Source: VRUE01 sp963704505 (GTDB lineage: Bacteria > Actinomycetota > Thermoleophilia > Solirubrobacterales > 70-9). Taken from it: a stretch of DNA of 64,000 bases. The DNA lies in assembly GCA_963704505.1 (NCBI GenBank), contig OY969912.1, positions 2,790,001 to 2,854,000 of the forward strand, read 5' to 3'. The translations under genes and the position numbers were made by a program. Positions 17,201 to 25,259 of the stretch are shown one piece after another; the first letter of the stretch is position 1; each line of letters starts with the position of its first letter. Under the pieces are notes generated by a model that was given only the letters and a program-made list of their open reading frames with translations, searched no databases and was not told the origin of the DNA.

Positions 17201-18916
17201 GAGGATCACCGGGAAGGCGATCTCGACCGTGCCGGTGTCGACGCCGGCAGCGTCGAGCGAGGGACGGCGCCCGAGCACGGAGCGGGTCGAGAAGTGCTCG
17301 ACCTCCCGCTCTCGGTCGATCGCCGGGTTGGTGACGACCGCGACCGTCTCCTTGAAGTAGTCGGCGAGGTTCTGGCGCTCCGGCGAGAGCGCCGCGAGCG
17401 GGCCGTCGTATCCGAGCGAGCCGATCGGCTCGGCCCCATTGGAGGCCATCTGCTGGACCAGTTTGACGTCGTCGCGCTGCCAGCCGAAGCCGGCGAGGAT
17501 GCGGTCGCTGACCTTGACCGGCTCCTCGGGGCCGGCGTCGGAGTAACCGGGGACCTCGCCCCCCTCGAGCGGGCCGCCGGAATCGAGAGCCCTGTCGTAC
17601 GGAGCGGCCTCATCCGCGCCGGAGCGGGCCAGCCAGCGCTTGCGGACGATCCCGAGCATCTCGTGGTGGGCATGCAGGGTCGAGCGCTTGCGCTCGCGAT
17701 CGATGATGACCAGAGCCTTCTCGCCGGGAGCGAGCGGCTTGGGCTCGGAGACCATCGAGGAGACCGAGACGACCCCCGGCTCGGAGCTGAAGACGAAGTC
17801 GGCCTCGGTCTCGACCTGCCAGAGCGGCCGCAGCCCGAGGGCGTCGGCGGAGAACACGCACTCGTCTGTGTGGCGCGCGATCAGCGCCACCGGCCCCTGC
17901 GCGAACGGGCCCATCGCCTGGCGCAGGTACATGTAGAACGGATGCATCTCCTCCGGCAGCGAGCGGATCTCCTCGACGATCGGCGGCACGACCATCTCCA
18001 TCGCCTCGGCGAGGCTGAAGCCGGAGCGGCTGACCAGGGTGTCGATCGTCCGGTTGAGGTCCTGTGAGTCGGAGGAGTTCGGCTCGATCGGGACCCCCAG
18101 CATGCGCGCCTCCTGGCGCAGCTGCTCGATCGTGTTGATCTCACCGTTGTGTCCGAGCACCGAGAACGGCTGGACACGCTTGAAGGAGGGCCAGGTGTTG
18201 GTCGAGTAGCGGTTGTGCCCGAAGCAGCCGATCGTCTCGGCGCGCTCGTCGCGGAGGTCGGGGTAGTAGGCGCCGAGCACGTTCGGCGCGCCCATCACCT
18301 TGTAGACGCAGGTCGTCGCCGAGAAGGACGCGACGTGGACCCCGAGCCGCTGCTCGAGCTCGATCATCAGCTCGAAGAGGACCGGATCCCGGCGCGACGC
18401 GTCGGGGACCAGGCCGGCGAGCTGCCAGAAGTGCGGCTCCTCCTCCCTCGCGGTCGGGCCTAGGGCGGGCGAGTCGACGACGCCCATGCGCTCCGCCAGG
18501 GTGCGGAAGCCACCGGCGCGGAGCAGCTCGCGGGCGTCGTGGAGGACCTGCTCGCGGTCCTCTCGGCGTTCGATGAAGACGTGGGCGACGGCGAAGGCGT
18601 CGTCGAGGGTGAGCGAGGGGTCGTGGCCGCCGGAACGAACCTCCTCAGCCCAGATCTTGCGGGGGATGTCGATCAGCAGGCCGCAGCCGTCGCCCTCTCC
18701 ATCGACATTTCCGGCCCGGTGGAGCATCTTCTGAAGTGCCGGGATCGCGAGCTCGATCGGCTCGTGACTGGGCGTTCCGTCGCGACGCACCGACGCGTAG
18801 ATCGCGCAGGCGTCCTTGTCCTCGACGCTCGGGGGAGAGACGAGAGGCTTATAGGGCAGCTCGGGCGAATACCGAAAAGTGGGCGGGTTCTTCCCGCTCG
18901 ACTGGGCGTTGCTCAC
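14246..18916 (-). CDS. gltB: glutamate synthase large subunit
   Basis: Large subunit of NAD(P)H-dependent glutamate synthase (GOGAT), which transfers the glutamine amide to 2-oxoglutarate. The 1,556-residue precursor has a 36-residue propeptide before the catalytic Cys (DKDACAIYASVRRDG), the class II amidotransferase domain, the central domain, the FMN domain (EGGTGAARQHALRHVGLPSD, GGYRTGHDIVKLHCLGA) and the 3Fe-4S Cys set C-x5-C-x4-C (CTICRGCQLDTC, about residue 1126-1138). A GXGXG beta-helix domain follows (GGRVYVRHN). GTG start 18916 has GGGAGG six bases upstream. No gltD lies beside it. The stop abuts that of the converging repeat gene with no hairpin between. Confidence 0.95.
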   Translation of the reverse strand: MSNAQSSGKNPPTFRYSPELPYKPLVSPPSVEDKDACAIYASVRRDGTPSHEPIELAIPALQKMLHRAGNVDGEGDGCGLLIDIPRKIWAEEVRSGGHDPSLTLDDAFAVAHVFIERREDREQVLHDARELLRAGGFRTLAERMGVVDSPALGPTAREEEPHFWQLAGLVPDASRRDPVLFELMIELEQRLGVHVASFSATTCVYKVMGAPNVLGAYYPDLRDERAETIGCFGHNRYSTNTWPSFKRVQPFSVLGHNGEINTIEQLRQEARMLGVPIEPNSSDSQDLNRTIDTLVSRSGFSLAEAMEMVVPPIVEEIRSLPEEMHPFYMYLRQAMGPFAQGPVALIARHTDECVFSADALGLRPLWQVETEADFVFSSEPGVVSVSSMVSEPKPLAPGEKALVIIDRERKRSTLHAHHEMLGIVRKRWLARSGADEAAPYDRALDSGGPLEGGEVPGYSDAGPEEPVKVSDRILAGFGWQRDDVKLVQQMASNGAEPIGSLGYDGPLAALSPERQNLADYFKETVAVVTNPAIDREREVEHFSTRSVLGRRPSLDAAGVDTGTVEIAFPVILGGHHGLAPLSDKTYRRIAREHSTYLLEDLWEEFRGRADAVDISLLESETTHGAIERIKQEAVKKVRDGAEFLVLTDRTVHDGERRYLDPHLATSAVDQALKQFKVEAGEENLRRRCGIVLRSAAVRNVHDVMLALGLGANGVCPYTMVEVICVEDYETDVSNLCDALTKGIEKVISTIGIHEVRGYARQFSSIGIKPELAEIFQTEAFAASDTGGTGYSDLDADTNERARVLNGDDDAKPAKTFRFYPKVYKAAIATANGSGTYEEYSEKVRDLERQSPISMRHVMALKGDRDPVDPATVDAGVGHHDYPVVISSMSFGSQSEPAFRAYAEAAKSINVLCVNGEGGEIRDMYGHYRKWRGQQIASGRFGVSAEMINSSYLAEIKIGQGAKPGEGGHLPGKKVSVKVAAARNAAPGTDLISPSNNHDLYSIEDLAELIDELKTVNPDVRVSVKVPVVPNIGTIGLGIAKAGADIITLSGFEGGTGAARQHALRHVGLPSDIGTRAVHRALMEAGIRNRVEIWADGGYRTGHDIVKLHCLGANRVGFGTLAMVSLGCTICRGCQLDTCHVGIATQIETVEQAQEHGLKKFTPQEVDLAAESCARFFRAMGEEVKEVVASLGYTRAQDLVGRYDLLEQVSHTDTLDLAPLITPLEEFLDLEPLDLPVVGEAEDTRAEAGLVVAHPIRMETKQASSEIAALAPEVCAGRTVSNHFPRPTDANDRVLGTELAGALSRARIFDGLSSDEEDDTLASLSFDGGSVAGQGLGAFNSYGVSIRVEGGAQDGVGKTMLGGTISILKGKGAKGRRLNGSVGKSFAYGAQRGRLFVQGSADSRFCIRLSGADVVLAGEPEHDIDDARGCIVDRANAKGFAFEYMTSGRAVVLGDLGPWACAGMTGGRVYVRHNAFGIDAQSIERRLGEGAKVELKALDAEGLLDVDDLLTNYAEELKATDQGQEAVRILDLSANAPENFLMVVPNKVQADPSISTE

Positions 18917-18979
18917 TTCGTTCCTCCCGGGTTCCGCGCCTTCTTCGAGCGGGCGCGCGACGGGTCGACAAGTCGGGGG

Positions 18980-18985
18980 ATTATA
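18980..18985 (-). promoter_or_regulatory. candidate -10 box for gltB
   Basis: The minus strand reads TATAAT here, 64 bases before the gltB start, an exact match to the vegetative -10 consensus in an otherwise GC-rich stretch. No convincing -35 is seen at 16-18 bp spacing, so the promoter assignment rests on the -10 alone. Confidence 0.45.
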
Positions 18986-19047
18986 GGGCTGAAGGTGCGT
19001 CGGTCCGCATCAGAGCGCGGTTTCCCGCAAATAGCGGGGAAAGCGCG

Positions 19048-19422
19048 TCAGGCCCAGCTCATCGGCTTGTATCCGCCGCTGGGCTGCACTCCGATCAGCA
19101 GCGCCGTCACCGGAGCGTCGGAGCGGTTGAGGATCGAGCGGCCGGCGCCGGGCTCGATCGAAGCGAAGGTGCCGGCCGGAGCCGGGTGCTCCTCGCCGCC
19201 GAGACGAAGCACCGCGTCCCCCTCGAGGATCGCGTAGACCTCGACCTGTTCACTCTGCGCCTCGTCGTGCTCGGGGATCTGGCCACCGGGCCCGATCTCG
19301 ACCAGGTTGTAGCCGAAGCACTCGGTGCCGAGGGCCTTGCGGGCCAGAAGCCAGGTCGACTCGCCGGACCCCTCCATGCGCTCGAACTCGTCCCGGTGCT
19401 TGATCGAGTAGCCGTCCGCCAT
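19048..19422 (-). CDS. single-domain cupin protein
   Basis: A 124-residue cupin: YNLVEIGPGGQIPEHDEAQS is the first cupin motif and YAILEGDAVLRLGGEEHPAPAGTFASIEPG carries the second half of the barrel. Only some of the usual metal ligands are present (His and Glu in PEHDEAQSEQVEVY), so it may be a binding protein more than an enzyme. I start at ATG 19422 (MADGYSIKHRDEFERM), as the upstream ten in-frame residues look like leader sequence. Substrate unknown; it stands alone between gltB and the thr operon. Confidence 0.75.
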   Translation of the reverse strand: MADGYSIKHRDEFERMEGSGESTWLLARKALGTECFGYNLVEIGPGGQIPEHDEAQSEQVEVYAILEGDAVLRLGGEEHPAPAGTFASIEPGAGRSILNRSDAPVTALLIGVQPSGGYKPMSWA

Positions 19423-19493
19423 CGTAGTGCGACGATACCCCGACTCGCCCACGAGTGGAAGAGGGTTTCCACCGTCCTCACCCGGGGGTGGCG

Positions 19494-19551
19494 CCTTTTT
19501 CGGCTATGCGACGAAAAAGGAGCCAAGCCCGGGTCCGTCCTCCAGGACCCG
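19494..19551 (-). terminator. hairpins downstream of the lysA-hom-thrC-thrB operon
   Basis: A perfect 9-bp inverted repeat CCTTTTTCG / CGAAAAAGG (19494-19502, 19512-19520; 9-nt loop) and a second hairpin CGGGTCC / GGACCCG (19530-19551) lie 30-90 bp past the last gene of the operon. Neither has a T tract on the minus strand, so this is a candidate high-GC type terminator only. Confidence 0.45.
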
Positions 19552-19580
19552 CGTTCTCCCGGACCCGCGGGAAGCGAGGC

Positions 19581-19958
19581 TCAGGCCGGGCCGACGATCG
19601 CGGCGGCGACCAGGCCGCCACTGACGCCGAGAAAAGAGACGATCGCCAGCGCGCGGTACCAGAGCCGCTTCTCGACATCGGGGTCGAAGGCGAGGGGGAC
19701 GAAGAGGAACGGGTTGACCGCGGTGCCGAAGACGAGCGCCGCGGCGAAGGCGGTCGGCAGGTCGGGGACGGCGAGCCCGACGCCGATCAGGATCAGGCCC
19801 ATCATCACGTAGTCGAGGTGGACCTGGCGGATCCTCTGCGGCGCAACGATCCCGATCCGCCTGAGGAACTCCGGCTTCTCCTCACGCAGCACCATCGCCC
19901 AGCCCAGCAGCCCGCCGAGGGCGAGCTCGATCAACCCGATTCGGACGACCCAGTCCAC
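19581..19958 (-). CDS. small integral membrane protein, function unknown
   Basis: A 125-residue hydrophobic protein with about four membrane segments (IGLIELALGGLLGWAMVL; VMMGLILIGVGLAV; TAFAAALVFGTAVNPFLFVPL; ALAIVSFLGVSGGLVAAAIV). Start is GTG 19958, two bases after the thrB stop, so it is the last gene of the lysA-hom-thrC-thrB transcript. A role in threonine or homoserine movement would fit its place, but the sequence shows no transporter motif I recognise. Confidence 0.7.
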   Translation of the reverse strand: MDWVVRIGLIELALGGLLGWAMVLREEKPEFLRRIGIVAPQRIRQVHLDYVMMGLILIGVGLAVPDLPTAFAAALVFGTAVNPFLFVPLAFDPDVEKRLWYRALAIVSFLGVSGGLVAAAIVGPA

Positions 19959-19960
19959 GA

Positions 19961-20842
19961 TCAGAGCTCGGGCACGTCGGCGCCGAGCGGGCTGAACGGC
20001 AGGCGGCGGATCTCGGCCCAGTCGCCGTAGCGATCCTTGAGCTCGCCGGCGACCTTGCCGGCGTCCTCGACCGTGGTCCAGACCAGGACGGTCGGGCCGG
20101 CGCCGGAGATCGTCGCGCCCAGGGCGCCGGTCTCGCGCGCGATGTGGACGATCTCCATCGAGCGAGGAAAGAGCTCCTGCCGGTAATCCTGGTGGAGCCG
20201 GTCGGCGAGGCCGTCGGCGACAAGGTCGAGATCGGCGCTGAGCAGGCCGAGCACGAGCCGCGCAGCCGCCGAGACGTTGGCAACAGCGTCCGCGAGTGGG
20301 ACCTGATCGGGAATCGCGGCGCGTGCCTGCCTGGTCGAGACTTCCTCGGGCGGGATCACGGCGATGCCCTCGAGCCCGCCCGGGGGATCGAACCGGGCGG
20401 CCGTCGGGTGTCCTTCGGGGCGGCTGCCGCAGACGACGAAACCGCCGTAGATGGAGGCGGCGACGTTGTCAGGGTGACCCTCGAGCTCGGTCCCGCGGAC
20501 CAGCATCTCCTCCTTGGTCAGGCCGAGCTCGAAGAGGTGATCGGCGGCGAAGAGGCCGGCCACGATCGCTGCCGCACTCGAGCCCAGGCCGCGGGTCAGC
20601 GGTATCTCGCTGCGCATCCGGAAGGAGAGGCCGTCGGCGGGCCTGAGGCTCTCGAAGGCGCTGACCACGAGGTTCTCGCGGCCGGCGGGCAGCGAGGGGT
20701 CGCCGGGGTCGATCGAGAAATCGCCGGTCTCCTCCACCTCCAGCACGAGGTGGAGCGAGACCGCGGCCGCCATCACGTCATATCCCGGCCCGAGGTTCGC
20801 CGAGGAGCCGGGGACGCGGACGGTGCGGCGACGGTTGGTCAT
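19961..20842 (-). CDS. thrB: homoserine kinase
   Basis: GHMP-family kinase that phosphorylates homoserine, the step before threonine synthase. Typical features: N-terminal VRVPGSSANLGPGYDVM, the ATP-binding loop PLTRGLGSSAAAIVAG, HPDNVAASIYGG, and the late GATISGAGPTVLVWT. Length of 293 residues is normal. Its ATG overlaps the thrC stop by 4 bp (ATGA). Confidence 0.95.
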   Translation of the reverse strand: MTNRRRTVRVPGSSANLGPGYDVMAAAVSLHLVLEVEETGDFSIDPGDPSLPAGRENLVVSAFESLRPADGLSFRMRSEIPLTRGLGSSAAAIVAGLFAADHLFELGLTKEEMLVRGTELEGHPDNVAASIYGGFVVCGSRPEGHPTAARFDPPGGLEGIAVIPPEEVSTRQARAAIPDQVPLADAVANVSAAARLVLGLLSADLDLVADGLADRLHQDYRQELFPRSMEIVHIARETGALGATISGAGPTVLVWTTVEDAGKVAGELKDRYGDWAEIRRLPFSPLGADVPEL

Positions 20843-21882
20843 CCGTCGTCGAAGACGGCGCTCTCGACGGCGCCGAGGTCGTTCTCGCAGTTGACCACCG
20901 GCGGTGCTTTCGAGAGCGCCGTGTCGGGGTCCTTGAGCCCGTGGCCGGTGAGCACGCAGACCACCGTCTCGGGAGCCGCGGACCCCTCGGCCACGGGCAG
21001 ACCGTGGGCGAGAAGGCCGGCGACCGAGGCCGCCGAGGCGGGCTCGCAGAAGACGCCCTCGTTGGACGCAAGCCAGTGGTAGGCGTCGAGGATCTGCGCG
21101 TCGCTGACCGCGGCGACGCGGCCGCGCGAGGAGGTGAAGGCGTCCATCGCCTCCTCCCAGCGGGCCGGGTTGCCGATCCGGATCGCCGAGGCGACGGTCT
21201 CGGGTTCGGCGACCGGCGCCCCGAGGACCAGCGGGGCCGCGCCCTCGGCCTGGAAGCCGTAGAGGATCGGCGCCGACCCCATCTCCTGGAAGCCGCGCCA
21301 GTAAGCGGTGACGTTGCCGGCGTTCCCGACCGGGATGGCGAGTGCCCCGGGAGCTTCGCCGAGGTCCTCGAGGACCTCGAAGGCGGCCGTCTTCTGGCCT
21401 TCGATCCGGTACGGGTTGACCGAGTTGACGAGCTCGATCGGGTGCTTGTCGGCGAGCTGGCGGACGATCCGCAGGGCGTCGTCGAAGTTCCCCTGGAGGG
21501 CGACGACCCGGGCGCCGTGCATCAGCGCCTGGGCGAGCTTGCCGATCGCGATCTTGCCCTCGGGGACGATCACCGCGCCGCGCATACCCGCCCGCGCCGC
21601 GTAGGCGGCGGCGCTCGCCGCGGTGTTGCCGGTCGAGGCGCAGATCACCGCCTCCGCGCCGCGGCCCTTCGCCCTGGAGACGGCGACGGTCATGCCGCGG
21701 TCCTTGAAGCTTCCGGTCGGGTTGGCGCCCTCGAACTTGATCAGCGCCCGCACGCCGAGCCGCTCGGAGAGCCGCGGCGCGTCGATCAGGGGCGTGGAGC
21801 CCTCCTCGAGGGTGACGATCGGGTCGCCGGGCTCGAGCGGAAGCCGGTCCCGGTACCTCTCGATGAGGCCGAGCCGGCTCAA
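20839..21882 (-). CDS. thrC: threonine synthase
   Basis: PLP enzyme converting O-phosphohomoserine to threonine. It shows EEGSTPLIDAPRL, the PLP-lysine motif NPTGSFKDRGMT, CASTGNTAASAAAYAARAG and the late glycine-rich VCVLTGHGLKDP. I place the start at TTG 21882, which overlaps the hom stop (TTGA) and has GGAGGAG six to seven bases upstream; this gives 347 residues beginning LSRLGLIERYRDRL, the usual N-terminus. An upstream extension inside hom reads as Arg-rich shadow sequence. Confidence 0.94.
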   Translation of the reverse strand: MSRLGLIERYRDRLPLEPGDPIVTLEEGSTPLIDAPRLSERLGVRALIKFEGANPTGSFKDRGMTVAVSRAKGRGAEAVICASTGNTAASAAAYAARAGMRGAVIVPEGKIAIGKLAQALMHGARVVALQGNFDDALRIVRQLADKHPIELVNSVNPYRIEGQKTAAFEVLEDLGEAPGALAIPVGNAGNVTAYWRGFQEMGSAPILYGFQAEGAAPLVLGAPVAEPETVASAIRIGNPARWEEAMDAFTSSRGRVAAVSDAQILDAYHWLASNEGVFCEPASAASVAGLLAHGLPVAEGSAAPETVVCVLTGHGLKDPDTALSKAPPVVNCENDLGAVESAVFDDG

Positions 21883-23108
21883 GCGAACTCCTCCTCGATC
21901 ACCCGGATCGAGCGTGGTGCCGAGCGCATGTCGTCGAGCTCGGCGATCGCGGCGACGGCGGCGGAGAAGCGCGACTCGAGGCACTCGTGGATGACCATCA
22001 CCAACCTCGCGTCGTCGCCGATCCCGCGCTGCACCACGCTCTTCACCGAAACGCCGTTGTCGCCGAGGACATGGGCGATCCTGGCGAGCACGCCGGGCTC
22101 GTCGGCGACCTCCAGGTGCAGGTAGAAGGACGAGGTGACGTCGGCGACGATCTCGAGCCGCTCGCCGGCGTGATGGACCGGCGCCTCGCCGGAGACGATC
22201 GAGGTGACGTCCCCGAGCACCGCCGACGCGGTCTGCGGGCCCCCCGCCCCCGGCCCGGACATCGTCACCTCGGTGATCGCCGGCGCCTCGACCATCACCG
22301 CGTTGAAGGGGCCGCCGATCGGCGCCAGGGGATGACTGCCGTAGAGGAAGCAGGGGAAGACGCGCACGCTGATCCCGCCGTCGCGGCGCTCGGCGAGGCC
22401 GAGGAGCTTCAGCGAGAGGCCGAGCTCCTTGGCGTAGGCGAGGTCGTCGGGCTGGATCGTCTCGATCCCTTCGTAGGCGACCTCGTCGAGGGTCACCGGG
22501 GTGTGGAAGGCGAGCCGGGCGAGGATCGCCATCTTCGCGGCGGCATCGGCCCCGTTGACGTCGTCGGTCGGGTCCGCCTCGGCGTAGCCGAGTTGCTTGG
22601 CGCGCTCCAGCACCTCGTCGTAGGCGGCGCCGGTCGAGGCCATCTCGCTGAGGATGAAGTTGGTGGTCCCGTTGACGATCCCGAAGACCTTGGAGACGTC
22701 GGTAGCCCCGAAGCTCTCCTGGATCACCCGCACGATCGGGATCGCCCCGGCGACCGCCGCCTCGAAGCGGAGCTGCACCCCGGCCTCGCGCGCGGCGGAG
22801 AAGAGCTCGTCGCCGTGCTGGGCGAGCAGCTGCTTGTTGGCGGTGACCACGGGGCGGCCCGCGCGCAGCGCCGCGAGCACGTGCTCGCGCGCCGGGTCGG
22901 TGCCGCCGATCAGCTCGACGATCAGATCGGAGCCCTCAAGGATCTCGTCGAAGTCACCGCGTTCGCGGGTGAGGATGCCGCCGATTTCGACCCGTCGCCC
23001 GGTCTGCGCCTCGACCGCGCCGGCCCGCTCCGTGAGCAGCTCGTCGAAGGCGCCGCCGACGGTGCCATGCCCCAACAGCCCGATGCGGACGGGACCGTCG
23101 CTATTCAT
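21879..23108 (-). CDS. hom: homoserine dehydrogenase with ACT domain
   Basis: NAD(P)H-dependent reduction of aspartate semialdehyde to homoserine. The N-terminal Rossmann motif is GLLGHGTVGGAF; the substrate region includes VTANKQLLAQHGDELF, GIVNGTTNFIL and GYAEADPTDDVNG with the catalytic Asp/Lys surroundings. A C-terminal ACT domain (ADEPGVLARIAHVLGDNGVS) suggests threonine feedback control. 409 residues; ATG start overlaps the end of lysA by 8 bp. Confidence 0.95.
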   Translation of the reverse strand: MNSDGPVRIGLLGHGTVGGAFDELLTERAGAVEAQTGRRVEIGGILTRERGDFDEILEGSDLIVELIGGTDPAREHVLAALRAGRPVVTANKQLLAQHGDELFSAAREAGVQLRFEAAVAGAIPIVRVIQESFGATDVSKVFGIVNGTTNFILSEMASTGAAYDEVLERAKQLGYAEADPTDDVNGADAAAKMAILARLAFHTPVTLDEVAYEGIETIQPDDLAYAKELGLSLKLLGLAERRDGGISVRVFPCFLYGSHPLAPIGGPFNAVMVEAPAITEVTMSGPGAGGPQTASAVLGDVTSIVSGEAPVHHAGERLEIVADVTSSFYLHLEVADEPGVLARIAHVLGDNGVSVKSVVQRGIGDDARLVMVIHECLESRFSAAVAAIAELDDMRSAPRSIRVIEEEFA

Positions 23109-24399
23109 CGCGGGCGGTCAGGTCCTCGTAGGTCTCCCGGCGCACGACGACGCGGGCCTCGCCGTCGCGGCAGAAGATCACCGGCGGCCTGGTCACGCCG
23201 TTGTAATTGCTCGCCATCGCGTGCCCGTAGGCGCCGGTCGCCGGGGTGACGAGGACGTCGCCGACCGCCGGCGAGGCGAGATGCGCCTCGCGGACGATGA
23301 TGTCGCCGGACTCGCAGTGCATGCCGGCGATCGTCGCCTCGGTGTCGGGCGGGTCGGCGGCGCGGTCGGCGATCAGCGCTTCGTAGCGGGATCCGTAGAG
23401 CATCGGGCGCAGGTTGTCGGACATGCCGCCGTCGACGGCCGCGTAGGTGCGCACCCCCGGGATCTCCTTGATCGTGCCGAGCCTGTACGCGGTCACGCCG
23501 GCGTTGCCGACGAGCGAGCGGCCGGGCTCGATGAGCAGCCGAACGCCGTCGCCGAAGACGCTGGCGACGCCACGCGCCTTGACCTCGGCGTAGGCGTCGA
23601 CCGACGGCGGCTGGTCCTCGCCGGTGTAGGCGATGCCGAGACCGCCGCCGACATTGACGACGCGACACCAATCGCCGGCGAGCTCGCCCAGCGCCCGAAT
23701 CGCCAGCGTGTATGGCTCGAGCTCGAAGATCTGCGACCCGATGTGGGCGTGGAGCCCGACAAGGCTCAGCACATCCGAGGCGAGCACGCGCTCGATCGCC
23801 TTCGCGGCCTGCCCGTCCTCCAGCCCGAAGCCGAACTTCGAGTCGAGCTGGCCGGTGGTGATGTAGTCGTGGGTCGAGGGCTTGATCCCCGGAGTCACCC
23901 GGATCAGCACGTCCTGCGGCTTGTCGAGGAGTCGCTCGCAGCGCTCGATCTCGTCGAAGGAGTCGACGATCAGGTGACCGACGCCGGCCCGGGAGGCGAG
24001 CAGGATTTCCTCGTCGGACTTGTTGTTTCCGTGCATGTGGATGCGCTCCGGAGCGAAGCCCGCGCGCAGGGCCATGTGCAGCTCCCCGCCGGAGGCAACG
24101 TCGACGCTGAGCCCCTCCTCCGCGAACAGCCGGTACGCCGCGGTGCAGGGAAGGGACTTGCTGGCGAAGAGGACATCGAAGTCGACGCCGTGGCTGCCGA
24201 AGGCCGCCCGGTAGCGACGGGCCCGCTCGCGCATGTCGTCCTCGGCATAGAGATAGGCGGGGGTCCCGTGCTCGGCCGCGAGGTCGACGACGTCGCAGCC
24301 ACCGACCTCCAGATGGCCGCGCTCGTTGACCCGGCTACCGAGGGGGTAGACGGCCGAGCCCGCGATCGGGTCGGCCAACGCCTGTCCTCGCTCCGCCAT
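23101..24399 (-). CDS. lysA: diaminopimelate decarboxylase
   Basis: PLP-dependent decarboxylase making lysine from meso-diaminopimelate. The PLP lysine is in DVLFASKSLPC; other family motifs are HMHGNNKSDEEI, GLHAHIGSQI, VNVGGGLGIAY, IEPGRSLVGNAG and the active-site Cys in MHCESGDII. 432 residues, ATG start. It leads the lysA-hom-thrC-thrB-membrane protein operon, all genes of which overlap or nearly touch. No riboswitch or leader peptide is visible in the 35 bp before it. Confidence 0.95.
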   Translation of the reverse strand: MAERGQALADPIAGSAVYPLGSRVNERGHLEVGGCDVVDLAAEHGTPAYLYAEDDMRERARRYRAAFGSHGVDFDVLFASKSLPCTAAYRLFAEEGLSVDVASGGELHMALRAGFAPERIHMHGNNKSDEEILLASRAGVGHLIVDSFDEIERCERLLDKPQDVLIRVTPGIKPSTHDYITTGQLDSKFGFGLEDGQAAKAIERVLASDVLSLVGLHAHIGSQIFELEPYTLAIRALGELAGDWCRVVNVGGGLGIAYTGEDQPPSVDAYAEVKARGVASVFGDGVRLLIEPGRSLVGNAGVTAYRLGTIKEIPGVRTYAAVDGGMSDNLRPMLYGSRYEALIADRAADPPDTEATIAGMHCESGDIIVREAHLASPAVGDVLVTPATGAYGHAMASNYNGVTRPPVIFCRDGEARVVVRRETYEDLTARDE

Positions 24400-24434
24400 G
24401 AGCGGGCATTGTGACGATTGGCGTGGGACTGGGG

Positions 24435-25160
24435 CTAGCGGCTGCCGGGCAGCAGGCCGCCGACCGCTTCCGTGGTTTTGTCGACGGTTTCGCCGACGGT
24501 GCTTTTCGGGCCGACGACGGTCTTGACGGTTTCTTCGACGGTCTTGCCGACGCCGGTGCTTCCGACCGCGCCGCCGGTCGCCTGATCGGCCGTTTCGACG
24601 ACTTCGTTGGTCGCTTTGGTGACCGTTTCACCGGCAGAGGACGCCGGCGAGTCGGTCGAGCCCGAACCGGAGCCGGAGCCCGAACCGCCGCCCGAGCCGT
24701 TGCCGCCGGAGCCGCTGCCGCCCGAGGCCCCGCCCGAGCCTCCACCGGAGCCGGAGCCCGCCGAGCCGGGGCTCGTGTCGGCGGAACCGGCAGGCCCGGA
24801 GCCCCGCGAGCCGCCGCCGTCGGTGGCAACCGTGCTGCCGGAGACCGGCGAAATCGTCGCGACGGCCGCGCGGCCCTGGCCGCGTTGCGTGCTGCCGGAA
24901 GACGCCGTGGTCGCGGCGCCGCCAGGTGCCCGGCTTGCCCCGCCCTTCGCCTCGCCGGAGGACGAGGCTGCACCGACGCTCTTCGAGCCGACCACGGCCG
25001 GGCCGGCGGTGACGTTGTCGCTGCGGGTCACCAGTCCGGCGAAAGGCCAGTCCCGAACGGCCTGCACGGAGACGAGGACGATGAAGGCGACGACGGCCGC
25101 GCCGATCAGCGCGGTCCCGGACACCGCTCCCGCAAGGTAAGTGTGGGCTTGGCGAATCAT
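24435..25160 (-). CDS. membrane-anchored Gly/Ser-rich low-complexity protein
   Basis: A 241-residue protein with one N-terminal membrane segment (AVSGTALIGAAVVAFIVLVSV) followed by a short folded-looking part, a 40-residue Gly/Ser tract around residues 127-168, and a Thr/Val/Glu-rich amphipathic tail (KATNEVVETADQATGG, KTVEETVKTVVG) with short imperfect repeats of VGETV/VEETVK. Composition suggests an exported linker or wall-spanning protein. It lies 99 bp downstream of the M23 peptidase on the same strand. No family recognised. Confidence 0.65.
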   Translation of the reverse strand: MIRQAHTYLAGAVSGTALIGAAVVAFIVLVSVQAVRDWPFAGLVTRSDNVTAGPAVVGSKSVGAASSSGEAKGGASRAPGGAATTASSGSTQRGQGRAAVATISPVSGSTVATDGGGSRGSGPAGSADTSPGSAGSGSGGGSGGASGGSGSGGNGSGGGSGSGSGSGSTDSPASSAGETVTKATNEVVETADQATGGAVGSTGVGKTVEETVKTVVGPKSTVGETVDKTTEAVGGLLPGSR

Positions 25161-25216
25161 CGAAGATCCTGAAACGGACCGCTACCCAATGTGCCACTCA
25201 AGATTCTCGCTGCCAT

Positions 25217-25230
25217 ACCCAAAATTGGGT
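25217..25230. promoter_or_regulatory. short palindrome before the Gly/Ser-rich gene
   Basis: ACCCAA and TTGGGT flank a 2-bp centre, 57 bp upstream of the 25160 start, with a related half site TACCCAA at about 25183. The loop is too small for a good hairpin, so an operator is more likely than a terminator. Assignment is weak. Confidence 0.3.
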
Positions 25231-25259
25231 TTTCAGCGGATGTTCGGCCGAATCGACGC

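Noticed and set aside
16013..18067. 684-residue open frame on the plus strand inside gltB
   Set aside because: It is the antisense shadow of gltB. High GC at third positions removes stops; the translation is Arg/Asp/Gly-rich with no domain.
22654..24414. 586-residue plus-strand frame opposite lysA and hom
   Set aside because: It spans two unambiguous enzyme genes on the other strand and is low-complexity Ala/Asp/Val shadow sequence.
24400..24434. possible lysine riboswitch or leader before lysA
   Set aside because: Only 35 bp separate lysA from the next gene; far too short for the L-box, and no leader peptide with Lys or Thr codons is seen.
24780..25160. Gly/Ser tract read as a collagen- or PE_PGRS-like domain
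   Set aside because: It lacks Gly-X-Y periodicity and the PE motif; it is a simple Gly/Ser linker.
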